A DNA stretch of 64,000 nucleotides from Aquimarina sp. MAR_2010_214 (GCF_002846555.1 NZ_PJMS01000001.1:62001-126000); one strand, 5' to 3'. Shown: positions 40,895 through 50,275, counted from the stretch's first letter. A program made the numbers and translations. Notes: generated from the sequence alone by a model not told the origin.

Positions 40895-41343
40895 GCTTTT
40901 ATACTAGGAAATGAGTACTATATCTGAAGTTTACAGTATTTAAGAACTTATATTCTTTAAATAATTCACAAACTTAATTAATACCCTTTCTTTTCTACCT
41001 CTAAAAATAAGTAAACATATTTATTTACAACTTTTCGAGTTAGAAATAGACCGATCTAAATTCCTCATTTTACAGCAACTACAAATTCTTGATTTTCAGC
41101 TATCAGATATAAAAACTGTAAAAATGGGTACTTCGTTTAGGTACTTCAAAATGTGTTCCTATACACAAAAAAACACATAAACGCATTACAACCAAATAGT
41201 TGACACACTTACCTTCTAAAATAATGTATTTGAAACCTCCGGGAGAATCGCACGAAAGGTTCACTATTATTAAGAAAAAACAGGTAAAACATCACAAAAA
41301 CAAAAAAAGCTAAAACATTTTAGATCAATGTTTTAGCCTTTGC
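40895..41343. other. Right end of segment B, non-coding
   Basis: No gene. It has GGGTACTT, AGGTACTT and a third weaker copy at about 41126-41160 (same word as at the left ends), CCTCCGGGAGAATCGCACGAAAGG (a diverged version of the CACCCGAAGGACAC box), and a terminator hairpin next to the tRNA. Confidence 0.6.
41312..41340 (-). terminator. Terminator of the tRNA-fMet gene
   Basis: GCTAAAACAT / ATGTTTTAGC stem at about 41312-41340, followed on the minus strand by TTTTTTTG. It belongs to the element end, i.e. the integrated element supplies the tRNA's terminator. Confidence 0.75.
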
Positions 41344-41346
41344 TAG

Positions 41347-41419
41347 TAGCGGGAACAGGACTCGAACCTGTGACCTTCGGGTTATGAGCCCGACGAGCTG
41401 CCTACTGCTCTATCCCGCG
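41347..41419 (-). tRNA. Initiator tRNA-fMet (CAT), target of the islands
   Basis: 73 bases without CCA. The anticodon loop CTCATAA is flanked by three G:C pairs (GGG/CCC), position 1 is C facing U72 (no pair), and the D stem has A11:U24. These three features are diagnostic for initiator tRNA. The 3' 40-odd bases are repeated at 28960 and 17268. All integrations left the gene intact at the right edge. Confidence 0.95.
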
Positions 41420-41606
41420 ATGTATATTATGTAAATCAGAAATCTGATTTGTAAATTTCATTTTATAAAGAACTGCCGATTATATCCTGTTCATATCTCA
41501 TCTTGTAATCGGAGTGCAAATATACAACCATTTTTAGTTTAAACAATACTATTTTCACTAAAAAAATCAAAAATATTGTAATCCTCTTGCAATAAGCTAT
41601 TTATCG

Positions 41607-41789
41607 TTATTGTTCGAGATTCAATGCTTCAAAAGATACTAATTCCTGATCCTCAAATCGTGGATGCAACTCCATAGGGTTACAACACACTTCACAGTCT
41701 TCAACATATACCTGATATGGTACAGAAGGATCCAGAAGCATCGATATTTCCTCCCAGCAATAGGGGCATTGAAAATGGTGTTCGAACAT
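41607..41789 (-). CDS. CPXCG-motif cysteine-rich protein
   Basis: 60 residues. FQCPYCWEEI and DCEVCCNPM give the paired Cys clusters of the Cys_rich_CPXCG family, ending in the usual acidic tail. Probable small zinc protein of unknown role, common in marine bacteria. Isolated gene just upstream of the tRNA. Confidence 0.85.
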   Translation of the reverse strand: MFEHHFQCPYCWEEISMLLDPSVPYQVYVEDCEVCCNPMELHPRFEDQELVSFEALNLEQ

Positions 41790-41879
41790 AAACTAAATAT
41801 AATACCTCTTATTCTTTTGTGTAATCAAGAGTTCAATTTTAACAATTTTTATTAAAAAACCTCATAAAACCATCAAAAA

Positions 41880-42120
41880 GGTACTTATATAAGTGGGTGG
41901 TGGTACTTACTATAGTGGGGGTACCCTCTTCAACAAGTGGGTGTATCTTGTTGCTATACAACACATACCCACTTCTGAAGTCCCTGGGAGGTACTTCAAA
42001 CAGAGGGCAGGCCAAGTAAAAAGAGAGGCAGCACCGAGCTCTGAGAGAGGACCATCCTCTGTTTGAAGTAGGGGGTCCCCACTTCTATAAGTGGGAGGGG
42101 GTACTTATCACGTACCCCCT
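41880..42120. repeat. Cluster of strong hairpins in a GC-rich patch
   Basis: Several long inverted repeats follow each other: GGTAC...GTACC (41902-41925), AAGTGGGTGT/ATACCCACTT (41935-41974), a 15-bp perfect pair at 41992-42006 and 42056-42070 (TACTTCAAACAGAGG), CCCACTT/AAGTGGG (42079-42095) and GGGGGTAC/GTACCCCC (42097-42119). Recurrent words are AAGTGGG and GTACTT. No gene. It could be a non-coding RNA, a REP/MITE remnant or a recombination site. Confidence 0.65.
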
Positions 42121-42242
42121 CTCTATTAAAAATTCTTATTTTTTTAACATTAGAGAAGAGGTTATAACTTAATATTTGGATAAAAACACCTGCTATAGTA
42201 TAATGACTAGACAAGAAAAACTTATATCTATAATTACTTCTC

Positions 42243-42335
42243 GATAGTCCTGCTGAGCTTGTCGAAGTGCAATTTTTCTTCAAAAAATTACTCGAAGTGA
42301 CCTTAGTTTTTCGACAGGCTCAGAGTGACACGTTT
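42243..42335. repeat. REP-like inverted repeat pair
   Basis: CTGAGCTTGTCGAAG (about 42251) and TTCGACAGGCTCAG (about 42317) are inverse copies with one difference. The same word family is dispersed in many flavobacterial genomes, and a single diverged copy is at 13231. It lies between the hairpin cluster and the efflux operon and may act as a terminator. Confidence 0.65.
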
Positions 42336-42377
42336 TCGCATCACATTGCTTGTTATATCATTAGCTCGAAGGTAGCG

Positions 42378-43748
42378 TTAAAATTCTATATTAAGTAGTT
42401 GCCCCGTTAACTGTAATAGCTGAAGTTCTGCAATTTTAGCATCGTATTTTGCCGAATTCTTATTAGTCTCTGCCAAAATCAGATTGATCTGCGCCTGCCT
42501 GAATTCTATAGAAGTTATTTGTCCCAGTTTAAAACGCTCCTGAGAACGCTCAAAATTATTTTGATTCGTGATTACATTCTGCTGCTGAATCTCATACACA
42601 CTCAAACGGTTTTCATAATTCCCCAGTGCATTGGCAATATCTCTATTTACTTCTTTCTCTATTTGACTTTTTATAATTTCCTGATTATCCAATGCGATTT
42701 TTGCATTTTTTACTCTGGTAATCGTATTTCCTCCGTCAAAGAGATTCCAGGTAAGACTTACTCCTGCTCCTAGTGTGTAAGTATCTGATACATTACCAGG
42801 GAAGAATGTCGATGGTGGATTTCGGCTTTCATTCCAACCATAAGATCCCGTTAATCCAATCGAAGGTAAGTACCCAGATTTACTCACTTTAATATCATAA
42901 TTGCTAATTCGAATGTTACTTTCATTTTGCAAAAGTGTTATGTTATTCTCTGTCGATTTTGATAGGTACTCCTCTACCTCTAATTTTGGGATAAATTTTA
43001 TAATGGTATCTACCTCAAATTCATACGCAAGGTCATTATCTAAAATCACATTCAGGTCTCTTTTTGTATTTACTAATTGTTGTCTTGTATTTAGTAAATT
43101 AATACTATCATTGGCAACATCAACTTCTGCATTAAGCACATTAAGTTTTGTATTCTGGCCATACTCAAACTGATACTTAGATCTTAGAATACGTTCTTTC
43201 GAAATACGAAGTGTTTCTTCGAGAATTTCTACATTTTCAGACAACCTGGCTACTTCATAGTATACAGAGAACAATTGCAAGATTGTATTTTCTATAGTCT
43301 CTCTGGCTTGTAGTTCTGTGAGGTTATATTGCTCTTTTAATCTTTTATAATTATAAAATCGCCCTAAACCATCAAATAACGTATAATTAAGGTTTAATCC
43401 TGCATTATACCGTTGTGTTTCGGCATCTTCGATCTTGATATCTGTTCGTGGTTCTCCCGTGTTCTGATCTATCGCTCCCTGAAAATTAGTATTCGATGTT
43501 GCCGATTGATAATTTGCTCCGGCATTACCGGTTAACGTAGGCAAGTATCCAGAATTGAGCACTCCTTTATTGTTTTTTGCTACTTCTATGTTATTGGTAG
43601 CGATCAATATTCCAAAGTTATTTTCTAAGGTGAGTCGTATGGCTTCCTGCTTTGTTAATTGCTGACTGGTTACATTTCCAGAAATCAAAAACAGAAAGAA
43701 TACTAATTTTAGTATACCACTTCCTTTGCTATTGATGATGCTCTTCAT
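42378..43748 (-). CDS. TolC-family outer-membrane efflux channel
   Basis: 456 residues with a signal peptide (LVFFLFLISGNVTSQ|Q). Two similar halves of long amphipathic helices follow the TolC pattern (AIRLTLENNFGILIATNNIEVAKN ... YTLFDGLGR; then the repeat SWGYNESRN... LTWNLFDGGNTITRVKNAKIAL). It forms the outer-membrane exit duct for the RND pump encoded just upstream; the start overlaps the pump gene's end by 20 bp, so the two are coupled. Confidence 0.92.
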   Translation of the reverse strand: MKSIINSKGSGILKLVFFLFLISGNVTSQQLTKQEAIRLTLENNFGILIATNNIEVAKNNKGVLNSGYLPTLTGNAGANYQSATSNTNFQGAIDQNTGEPRTDIKIEDAETQRYNAGLNLNYTLFDGLGRFYNYKRLKEQYNLTELQARETIENTILQLFSVYYEVARLSENVEILEETLRISKERILRSKYQFEYGQNTKLNVLNAEVDVANDSINLLNTRQQLVNTKRDLNVILDNDLAYEFEVDTIIKFIPKLEVEEYLSKSTENNITLLQNESNIRISNYDIKVSKSGYLPSIGLTGSYGWNESRNPPSTFFPGNVSDTYTLGAGVSLTWNLFDGGNTITRVKNAKIALDNQEIIKSQIEKEVNRDIANALGNYENRLSVYEIQQQNVITNQNNFERSQERFKLGQITSIEFRQAQINLILAETNKNSAKYDAKIAELQLLQLTGQLLNIEF

Positions 43749-46700
43749 TCTCTTCTTTTTGTTCTTTTATAGCGCGTTCTACTTCTTCTTTGGTAATCTT
43801 GTTTCCGGTAACTAACCACTTGGTTCCTACTTTCACATTATTACTAAATGATAAAAATAAAGGTAACAGCAATAGGGTTAATACGGTCGCAAAACCAATC
43901 CCATAGGCAATAGAAATGGCCATAGGTTTTAAAAATTGCGCTTGCCTGCTTTTTTCTAACAGTAATGGTGCTAATCCAGCAATAGTAGTAAGTGAGGTAA
44001 GAAAAATAGCTCGAAAACGTGATCTTCCTGCCTGATAAATTGACTCGTCAAAACTCAACCCCTCTCGAAGATTACTATTAAATTTCCCAATAAGTACCAA
44101 GCCATCATTAACCATAATCCCTATGAGAGCAATAATACCTAACATGGATAATATATTGATAGGAAAATTATGTGCCCAATGCCCTAAAGCTACTGCTGGT
44201 AAACTTAATGGAATAAGTAACAGGAGTAATAATGGTTGACTATAGCTTCTAAACGTAAATGCAATGGTTATATAAATCAATGCAAGTACGGTAAGCCCCA
44301 CAGGTCGCAAAGATCCCAAAAGTTTACCTGCTTCTCTATTTTGCCCTTCATAAGATGGTGTTACCGTTGGATATTTAGAAATAATCTCTGGCATAGTCAC
44401 CGTACGAATTTCTTGTAATATATCTGTCGCACTGGTAGTTTCTGCATCTTTTAAATCTGCAGAAATCTGTATTTCACGACGTCCTTCGAGATGATTAACT
44501 GCTACATCACCTCTTTCTATGCTATACGTTGCAATTTCATTAAGTGGTACTCGTTCTCCACTAATTGTAGTAATACGCATATCATCAAGATTAGATATCG
44601 AAGAACGATTATCCCGATCATATCGAACCCAAACTCTAATTTCATCCTGCCCACGTTGGAAACGTTGTGCCTGCACTCCGAAAAATCCTGCGCGAACCTG
44701 CGTCATAATATCCCGAAGATTTAACCCCAGTAAATATGCGTTTTCTTTTAATTCTATGCGAATCTCTTTAATTCCTGCAGGGTCATTATCTGTAACATCT
44801 TTCAGTAATGAATTATTAACTAATGCTCCTTTTAATTCAGCTTTAGCAGCTTTCAGCTCTGCTATATTATTCCCTAATAATGAAACTGAAACCGGTCTTC
44901 CCCCAAAATTACCTCCACTACCATACACAAGGCTTTCTACACCAGCTACTTCTCCCATTTTTTCACTTATAAGGTCTGTAACCATAGCCGATCCTACTGC
45001 ATCTGGGCGCTCTTCTCCTGGTAGTAAATTAACAACTAGTGAAGCCGAAGACGATCCGGGACCTATATTGGTAATCACATTTTTGAATAATTTCTTACCT
45101 GTATATTCGGGTCCCTTTAGGTATTGCTCTGTTAGTTCTTCATTCGTTTCCCAAGCTTTTTCTGCTATCAAAGAGATGATACTATCTGTTATCTTTTCAT
45201 TGGTTCCGTTGGGCATTGCCAGGTTAATTGATACTCGATCACTTGCTATCTGAGGAAAAAAAGAAGTTCGAACAATTCCTCCTCCTACAGTACCTATCGT
45301 TAGAAAAAGAAGGACAATAAAAAGCGAAAACGTAAAGAGTTTATTTTGCAATGAAAAGCGTAATGCCGGGCTATAGATTTTATCTCGTAACCATCGCATA
45401 ATAGCATCTCCAAACGTATTGATATATCGTAATTTTGCAAATAGTTGTCCAATTCCTGTTTTAGGTTTTGAATCTTGTGGTTTAAGCGCTTTAGAATGTG
45501 CTAAATGGGCCGGTAGAATAATCAAAGCTTCGATCAGAGAAACTGTTAATGTGAGAATTACAACTACAGAAACCTCTCCAAAAAATTCTCCTATACGACC
45601 ATCTAAAAACAGAAAAATACCAAAAGCAAGTATCGTAGTAATAATAGCCGAAATAATGGGCGGTATTACTTCCATAGTACCATCTATTGCTGCCTGCACC
45701 GGGGTTTTTCCTTTTTCGTAATGTTGATAAATATTTTCTGCTATTACAATACCATCATCTACCAGAATCCCAATTACGATGATCATTCCGAATAGGGATA
45801 ATACATTTATAGTCACATCAAATGAGCCTGCAAAAATAAACATCCCCAAAAAGGCTACGGGAAGCCCAAAAGCTACCCAAAATGCTAAGCGTGTATTAAG
45901 AAATAAGGATAAAAAGGCGAGTACCAGCAACATTCCGATAATAGCATTTTCTGTTAGAAGTTCTGTACGTTGTACCAGTGTAATAGATCGGTCACTAATC
46001 ACATTAAGTTGTACGTTGTTATACTTCTGATTAAATTCTGCTATGTACTCTTTTGCTTTTTCTGCTGAAGAAATAAGGTCTTCTGTATTGGTGCTTGTGA
46101 TTTCGACATTAACCGCCAAATCTCCATTAAAATAGGTAGCATTAGCGGTTTCTGAAAAACGATCACGTATCTCTGCTATATCTTTAAGGCGTATCACACT
46201 TCCTGAAGCATCTGCACGTACGATCAGGTTAGAAAGCTCATTACCATAATACGAACGATTATTTGCTCTGATTAGATATTCTTCTGCATCTGTTTTTATG
46301 GTCCCTCCGGTAGTTAGAATATTGGCTCTACTTACTGCTTGCGCTACTTCACTAAAACTAAGGTTATATGCTAATAGATTTTTTTCATTTATGGCGATTT
46401 CAATTTCTTCTGCAGGATAACCACTCACAGAAATCTGAGAAATCCCTTCTATCCCGCGAAGATCATTTTCTACCTGTCTTGCAATCTCTTTAAGAGTAAC
46501 CAATGGTATATTATCTCCGCTTATAGAAAAATTGATCGTCGGTCGAATTGCTTCTCGTTTTGCAACTACCAAGGGCTCCATACCCGTTGGAAATGAAGGT
46601 ACTCGATCTACTGCATTTTTTACTTCTAACAGCATGAAATCGATGTTCTTTCCTTTTTCGATTTCAACATTTATAGTTCCATTATTTTCTCTCGAAGTTG

Positions 46701-46950
46701 AGGTTACCCGTTCTATCCCATCCAACCCTTTTAGGTTATCCTCTATCTTAAGCACAATCCCTTCTTCTACTTCTAATGGAGAAGCTCCTGGATATATAAT
46801 ATTTATAGTGATATTTTTGGAATCAATTAGTGGAAAAAATGAAGATTTTAAGGATAGTGCTCCTACAATTCCAAATGCAAAAAATGCAAGTACAATCACA
46901 TTTACCGCTACGTGATATTTAATAAAAAAAGCAATAATTTTACGCATCAC
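43729..46950 (-). CDS. RND-family efflux permease (AcrB/HAE-like)
   Basis: 1,073 residues, the usual pump size. The first transmembrane helix is followed by FFPLIDSKNITINIIYPGASPLEVEEGIV, the pore region, GLPVAFLGMFIFAGSFDVTINVLSLFGMIIVIGILVDDGIVIAENI with the proton-relay Asp pair (VDDGIVI), and the mirrored second half (ILSMLGIIALIGIMVNDGLVLIGK), where Asn-Asp replaces Asp-Asp as in many pumps. Inner-membrane proton-driven exporter; the substrate (drugs, lipids or metabolites) is unknown. Confidence 0.93.
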   Translation of the reverse strand: MMRKIIAFFIKYHVAVNVIVLAFFAFGIVGALSLKSSFFPLIDSKNITINIIYPGASPLEVEEGIVLKIEDNLKGLDGIERVTSTSRENNGTINVEIEKGKNIDFMLLEVKNAVDRVPSFPTGMEPLVVAKREAIRPTINFSISGDNIPLVTLKEIARQVENDLRGIEGISQISVSGYPAEEIEIAINEKNLLAYNLSFSEVAQAVSRANILTTGGTIKTDAEEYLIRANNRSYYGNELSNLIVRADASGSVIRLKDIAEIRDRFSETANATYFNGDLAVNVEITSTNTEDLISSAEKAKEYIAEFNQKYNNVQLNVISDRSITLVQRTELLTENAIIGMLLVLAFLSLFLNTRLAFWVAFGLPVAFLGMFIFAGSFDVTINVLSLFGMIIVIGILVDDGIVIAENIYQHYEKGKTPVQAAIDGTMEVIPPIISAIITTILAFGIFLFLDGRIGEFFGEVSVVVILTLTVSLIEALIILPAHLAHSKALKPQDSKPKTGIGQLFAKLRYINTFGDAIMRWLRDKIYSPALRFSLQNKLFTFSLFIVLLFLTIGTVGGGIVRTSFFPQIASDRVSINLAMPNGTNEKITDSIISLIAEKAWETNEELTEQYLKGPEYTGKKLFKNVITNIGPGSSSASLVVNLLPGEERPDAVGSAMVTDLISEKMGEVAGVESLVYGSGGNFGGRPVSVSLLGNNIAELKAAKAELKGALVNNSLLKDVTDNDPAGIKEIRIELKENAYLLGLNLRDIMTQVRAGFFGVQAQRFQRGQDEIRVWVRYDRDNRSSISNLDDMRITTISGERVPLNEIATYSIERGDVAVNHLEGRREIQISADLKDAETTSATDILQEIRTVTMPEIISKYPTVTPSYEGQNREAGKLLGSLRPVGLTVLALIYITIAFTFRSYSQPLLLLLLIPLSLPAVALGHWAHNFPINILSMLGIIALIGIMVNDGLVLIGKFNSNLREGLSFDESIYQAGRSRFRAIFLTSLTTIAGLAPLLLEKSRQAQFLKPMAISIAYGIGFATVLTLLLLPLFLSFSNNVKVGTKWLVTGNKITKEEVERAIKEQKEENEEHHQ

Positions 46951-48116
46951 TATTGTTTTTTAGCTGTACTAGCAGAACTATCACTATGCACATTATTATT
47001 TACTTTCTTTTCCTGGTAGATCTTGATCAGCATTCCTGCATATGCTCCCGGAACACTCTTGGATAAAATTATGGTTTCTTCAGGAATTCCCTTCAGCACC
47101 ACTTTTTTATCAGAAAAATATACCGGTTTTACATTGATAATATCAAGAATACTATCTCTTACTACAAATATCTTATCTCCTTCCTGAAGCAATCCTCTTT
47201 CAATTTCGATAGCATTTTCTTCTTTCTTAGCATCAAGATTGGCTTCGAGATACATACCTTCTCTAAGAGACGGGTCTGCTACTTCGATAAAAGTTGTGAT
47301 CGTCTGGGTGGCTTGATTAACACTACTATTAATTCTAGATACCTTTCCTGTAAATGTCTTTGTTTTATTAAGGTTAGAAAGTTCTACAGATTCCCCAACA
47401 CGAAGCAGATCTCCATATTCTTTCCCGATAGCAACCTGCATTTCATATACTTTGGTATCGATGTACTCTCCTAATTTTTGTCCCTGGCGAATTAACGTCC
47501 CCTCGGTTACCAGAGCTTCGGTAAGCACCCCATTAAAAGGGGCAGAGATGGTATATTTTGCCAATCGCTGCTCCAGGTTTTTCACATTGTAATAGGTGGT
47601 ATAAATATTTCTTCCTGTTATAAAATATTTTTCTTTTTCTGAAGTAACTTCTGGCAGTTTTGGTGTGGCTTTACTCATGTCAAAGGTATTGAGATATCCT
47701 TGCCATTTTTCATAAATATCTGGATAATCCAATCGCAAATCCGGCATAATAGAGGTGACCAGATTGTATAAATTACTCTTGGCAGATTGCACACTAGCAT
47801 AATATTCTGATGCATCAATCCTTATCAATGCTTGTCCTCTTTGATATTTTTGCCCTGTTTTAAATAAGTGAGTTCCCCCTTTAAAAATCCCCTGAACTTC
47901 GGCGTACAGTTCTAATCTTCTTTTTGCAGTTAAATTACCATTTGCTGCAATTTGTATAGGAATAGTTTTATTTTTTACCGTATCTACAAAAACAGTTTTT
48001 ATCACTTTTGCAGGTTTGGGTCTAAATCTTTTTTTACTGTCTATTATTGTTCTGGCACCAAAATACGCTGCCACAATCAAAAGTATCCCAAGGATTGAAA
48101 GTATAATTTTTCTCAT
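46950..48116 (-). CDS. HlyD-family periplasmic adaptor of the RND pump
   Basis: 388 residues. An N-terminal membrane anchor (ILSILGILLIVAAYFGARTI) is followed by the barrel-sandwich hybrid (RRLELYAEVQGIFKGGTHLFKTGQKYQRGQALIRID and YTISAPFNGVLTEALVTEGTLIRQGQKLGEY). An alpha-hairpin is interposed and a beta-barrel (REGMYLEANLDAKK) follows. It bridges pump and TolC. First gene of the three-gene operon; its stop touches the pump start. Confidence 0.92.
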   Translation of the reverse strand: MRKIILSILGILLIVAAYFGARTIIDSKKRFRPKPAKVIKTVFVDTVKNKTIPIQIAANGNLTAKRRLELYAEVQGIFKGGTHLFKTGQKYQRGQALIRIDASEYYASVQSAKSNLYNLVTSIMPDLRLDYPDIYEKWQGYLNTFDMSKATPKLPEVTSEKEKYFITGRNIYTTYYNVKNLEQRLAKYTISAPFNGVLTEALVTEGTLIRQGQKLGEYIDTKVYEMQVAIGKEYGDLLRVGESVELSNLNKTKTFTGKVSRINSSVNQATQTITTFIEVADPSLREGMYLEANLDAKKEENAIEIERGLLQEGDKIFVVRDSILDIINVKPVYFSDKKVVLKGIPEETIILSKSVPGAYAGMLIKIYQEKKVNNNVHSDSSASTAKKQ

Positions 48117-48295
48117 AGTATATCTGTAACCACACTTTTTGTAGAATCGCTACAAAACTATCAACCACACCCTTGGAATGCAGTTAAAGAACTCATAAAA
48201 GTTAGTACGAGGGGTTTTACGCCAAGAAGTAGTATACTCTTTTTTCAGTTGGTTACGATAAAAAACAAAAATTAGAAGGCAAAACAAACAATATC

Positions 48296-50218
48296 TTATG
48301 CACCATTTAATACATCCATTTCCTCTTGTAATGCTTCCCAATCTTCCATTAGTGAAGATAAGAGATTTTTTTTTGCCTGGTAATTATCAAAAAAGTTAGG
48401 TTGCGCAATAGTTTGATCATAATTGATCGCCAGTTCTACATCAATTTCTTTAATTTCTCTTTCGAGCTTATTGATTTTAGATTCTATATTACTCAACTTA
48501 TTACTAAGTGATTTCAGTTTTTTCTGATCCTGATAGGATTGCTTTGCTGTCTCTTTGGTATCAGAAGCAATTTTCTCTTGCTTGTCTTTCTTTTCTATAT
48601 CTCTAAGATCACTAATTCTTTTTTCTTCTAAGTAGAAATTTATATCTCCGAGGTATTCTTTGATTTTTTTATTCTTAAACTCATAAACGGTATTACTTAA
48701 TCCTTGCAGAAAATCTCTATCATGTGATACCAAAATCAGGGTTCCGTCAAAGTTTTTCAAAGCTTCTTTTAATACATTTTTAGATTTGATATCCAAGTGG
48801 TTTGTTGGCTCATCCATCACTAATACATTAAAAGGCTGTAATAGCATTTTACATAGTGCTAATCGGTTTCTCTCTCCTCCAGAAAGTACTTTTACCTTTT
48901 TATCCACTTCATCACCTCTAAACAAGAAGGATCCTAACATATCACGGACCTTGGTTCGTGTTTTTTCATCGGCTGCATGGATCATAGTATCATGAACAGT
49001 CAATTCTCCATCCAGATATTCTGACTGATTCTGAGCAAAATACCCTATCTGAACATTATGCCCCAACTTAAACTCTCCGGTATACGATATCTCATCAATG
49101 ATAATCTTAGCCAATGTTGATTTACCCTGACCATTCTGACCTACAAATGCTATTTTAGACCCTCTCTCTACTAGTAAATCAATGTCTTTGAGAATCTCTT
49201 TATCACCATAATTTTTACCTACACTATCGGCTTCAATAACTACTTTTCCCGGTTGTACATGTATAGGAAAACTAATATTCATTACTGCATTATCATCTTC
49301 ATCTACTTCTATTCTATCAATCTTATCCAATTTCTTAATTAAAGATTGTGCCATAGAGGCTTTAGAAGCTTTTGCTCTAAATTTCTCGATCAGCTTTTCG
49401 GTCTGTTCTATCTGCTTAGATTGGTTCTTTTGCGTAGCTAATTGCTGTTCCCGAATCTCTTTACGAAGCACCAAATATTTAGAATAAGGTTTGTTATAAT
49501 CATAGATACGCCCCAAAGATATTTCTATAGTCCTGTTGGTTACATTATCCAGAAACATTTTGTCATGCGAAACAATAACTACTACTCCGGCATAATTTTT
49601 CAAAAAATTCTCTAGCCAGATAATAGACTCTATATCTAAGTGGTTTGTAGGCTCATCGAGTAGTAAAATATCATTATTCTGTAATAACAACTTTGCTAAT
49701 TCGATTCTCATACGCCATCCACCAGAGAACGTATCGGTAAGTTTATTAAAATCTTCACGAGCAAATCCAAGGCCCTGTAAGACCCTTTCTGTTTCTCCTT
49801 GATAGTTATACCCACCCAGTATCTCATAATGATGTGTAAGATCACTTAAATCGGTAATTAATTGATTATATTTTTCACTTTCATAATCCGTGCGTTCTGC
49901 TAGCTGAGCATTAATAGCATCAATATCGCGCTCTGCTTTCTTAATTTCTATGAAGGCTTCGTAGGCTTCCTCTAAAACCGTGCGTCCTAATACAAAATCT
50001 ATATCTTGCTTTAAAAAACCAATCTTTATCTCTTTATCCATAGCTATCTGACCAGAATCTGGTTCTTGCTCTTTGGACAAAATCTTAAGCATGGTAGATT
50101 TCCCTGCACCATTCTTTCCTATCAATCCAACTCGATCTCCTGCATTTAATCTGAAGCTTATTTCTTCAAAAAGGTACTCCCCTCCAAACGAAATCGATAA
50201 GTTATGTATGTTTAACAT
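48296..50218 (-). CDS. ABC-F family ATPase (EttA/Uup-like)
   Basis: 640 residues with two ABC domains and no membrane part. First domain: GKNGAGKSTML, TFSGGWRMRIELAKLLL, LLLDEPTNHLDIESI. Second: GQNGQGKSTLAK, VLSGGERNRLALCKMLL, VMDEPTNHLDI. The linker carries RAKASKASMAQSLIKKLDK and the C-terminus is a coiled coil (KLKSLSNKLSNIESKINKLEREI), as in Uup. These proteins act on ribosomes or, for Uup, branched DNA. No drug-resistance context is seen. Confidence 0.92.
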   Translation of the reverse strand: MLNIHNLSISFGGEYLFEEISFRLNAGDRVGLIGKNGAGKSTMLKILSKEQEPDSGQIAMDKEIKIGFLKQDIDFVLGRTVLEEAYEAFIEIKKAERDIDAINAQLAERTDYESEKYNQLITDLSDLTHHYEILGGYNYQGETERVLQGLGFAREDFNKLTDTFSGGWRMRIELAKLLLQNNDILLLDEPTNHLDIESIIWLENFLKNYAGVVVIVSHDKMFLDNVTNRTIEISLGRIYDYNKPYSKYLVLRKEIREQQLATQKNQSKQIEQTEKLIEKFRAKASKASMAQSLIKKLDKIDRIEVDEDDNAVMNISFPIHVQPGKVVIEADSVGKNYGDKEILKDIDLLVERGSKIAFVGQNGQGKSTLAKIIIDEISYTGEFKLGHNVQIGYFAQNQSEYLDGELTVHDTMIHAADEKTRTKVRDMLGSFLFRGDEVDKKVKVLSGGERNRLALCKMLLQPFNVLVMDEPTNHLDIKSKNVLKEALKNFDGTLILVSHDRDFLQGLSNTVYEFKNKKIKEYLGDINFYLEEKRISDLRDIEKKDKQEKIASDTKETAKQSYQDQKKLKSLSNKLSNIESKINKLEREIKEIDVELAINYDQTIAQPNFFDNYQAKKNLLSSLMEDWEALQEEMDVLNGA

Positions 50219-50223
50219 GTGCT

Positions 50224-50256
50224 TTTGAATATTTTGTGCAAAGATGATTAATTTTG
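50224..50256 (+). promoter_or_regulatory. Promoter of the DUF983 gene
   Basis: TTTG (50224-50227) and TAATTTTG (50249-50256) with a 21-base gap fit the Bacteroidota -33/-7 consensus, 20 bp before the ATG. Confidence 0.6.
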
Positions 50257-50275
50257 CGTTAGAATAAAAACGCCC

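Larger units (their letters stand above)
29007..41343. mobile_element. Segment B: RNA-repair island integrated at tRNA-fMet
   Basis: Lies between att copy 2 and the intact tRNA. The cargo, read minus-ward from a divergent WYL gene, is: ECF sigma, CPCC protein, two RlaP nucleotidyltransferases, an unknown, a 440-aa unknown, two tRNA-like genes, an unknown, Hen1, a membrane protein and Pnkp. No integrase or mobility gene is present. The four shared operators show that it is one regulatory unit. It is the newer of the two insertions if elements stack at the intact tRNA. Confidence 0.75.

Noticed and set aside
29007..41343. Search for an integrase, relaxase or phage genes in segments A and B
   Set aside because: None of the encoded proteins shows tyrosine/serine recombinase, relaxase or capsid/terminase motifs.
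41996..42283. 95-codon minus-strand ORF
   Set aside because: It runs through the inverted-repeat cluster and the REP-like words, with protein composition explained by those repeats.
44519..45253. 244-codon plus-strand ORF
   Set aside because: Antisense to the RND pump gene, whose minus-strand frame is complete and well conserved.
48150..48341. 63-codon minus-strand ORF after the ABC-F gene
   Set aside because: Overlaps the ABC-F 3' end in another frame; Cys/Trp-rich composition, no family.
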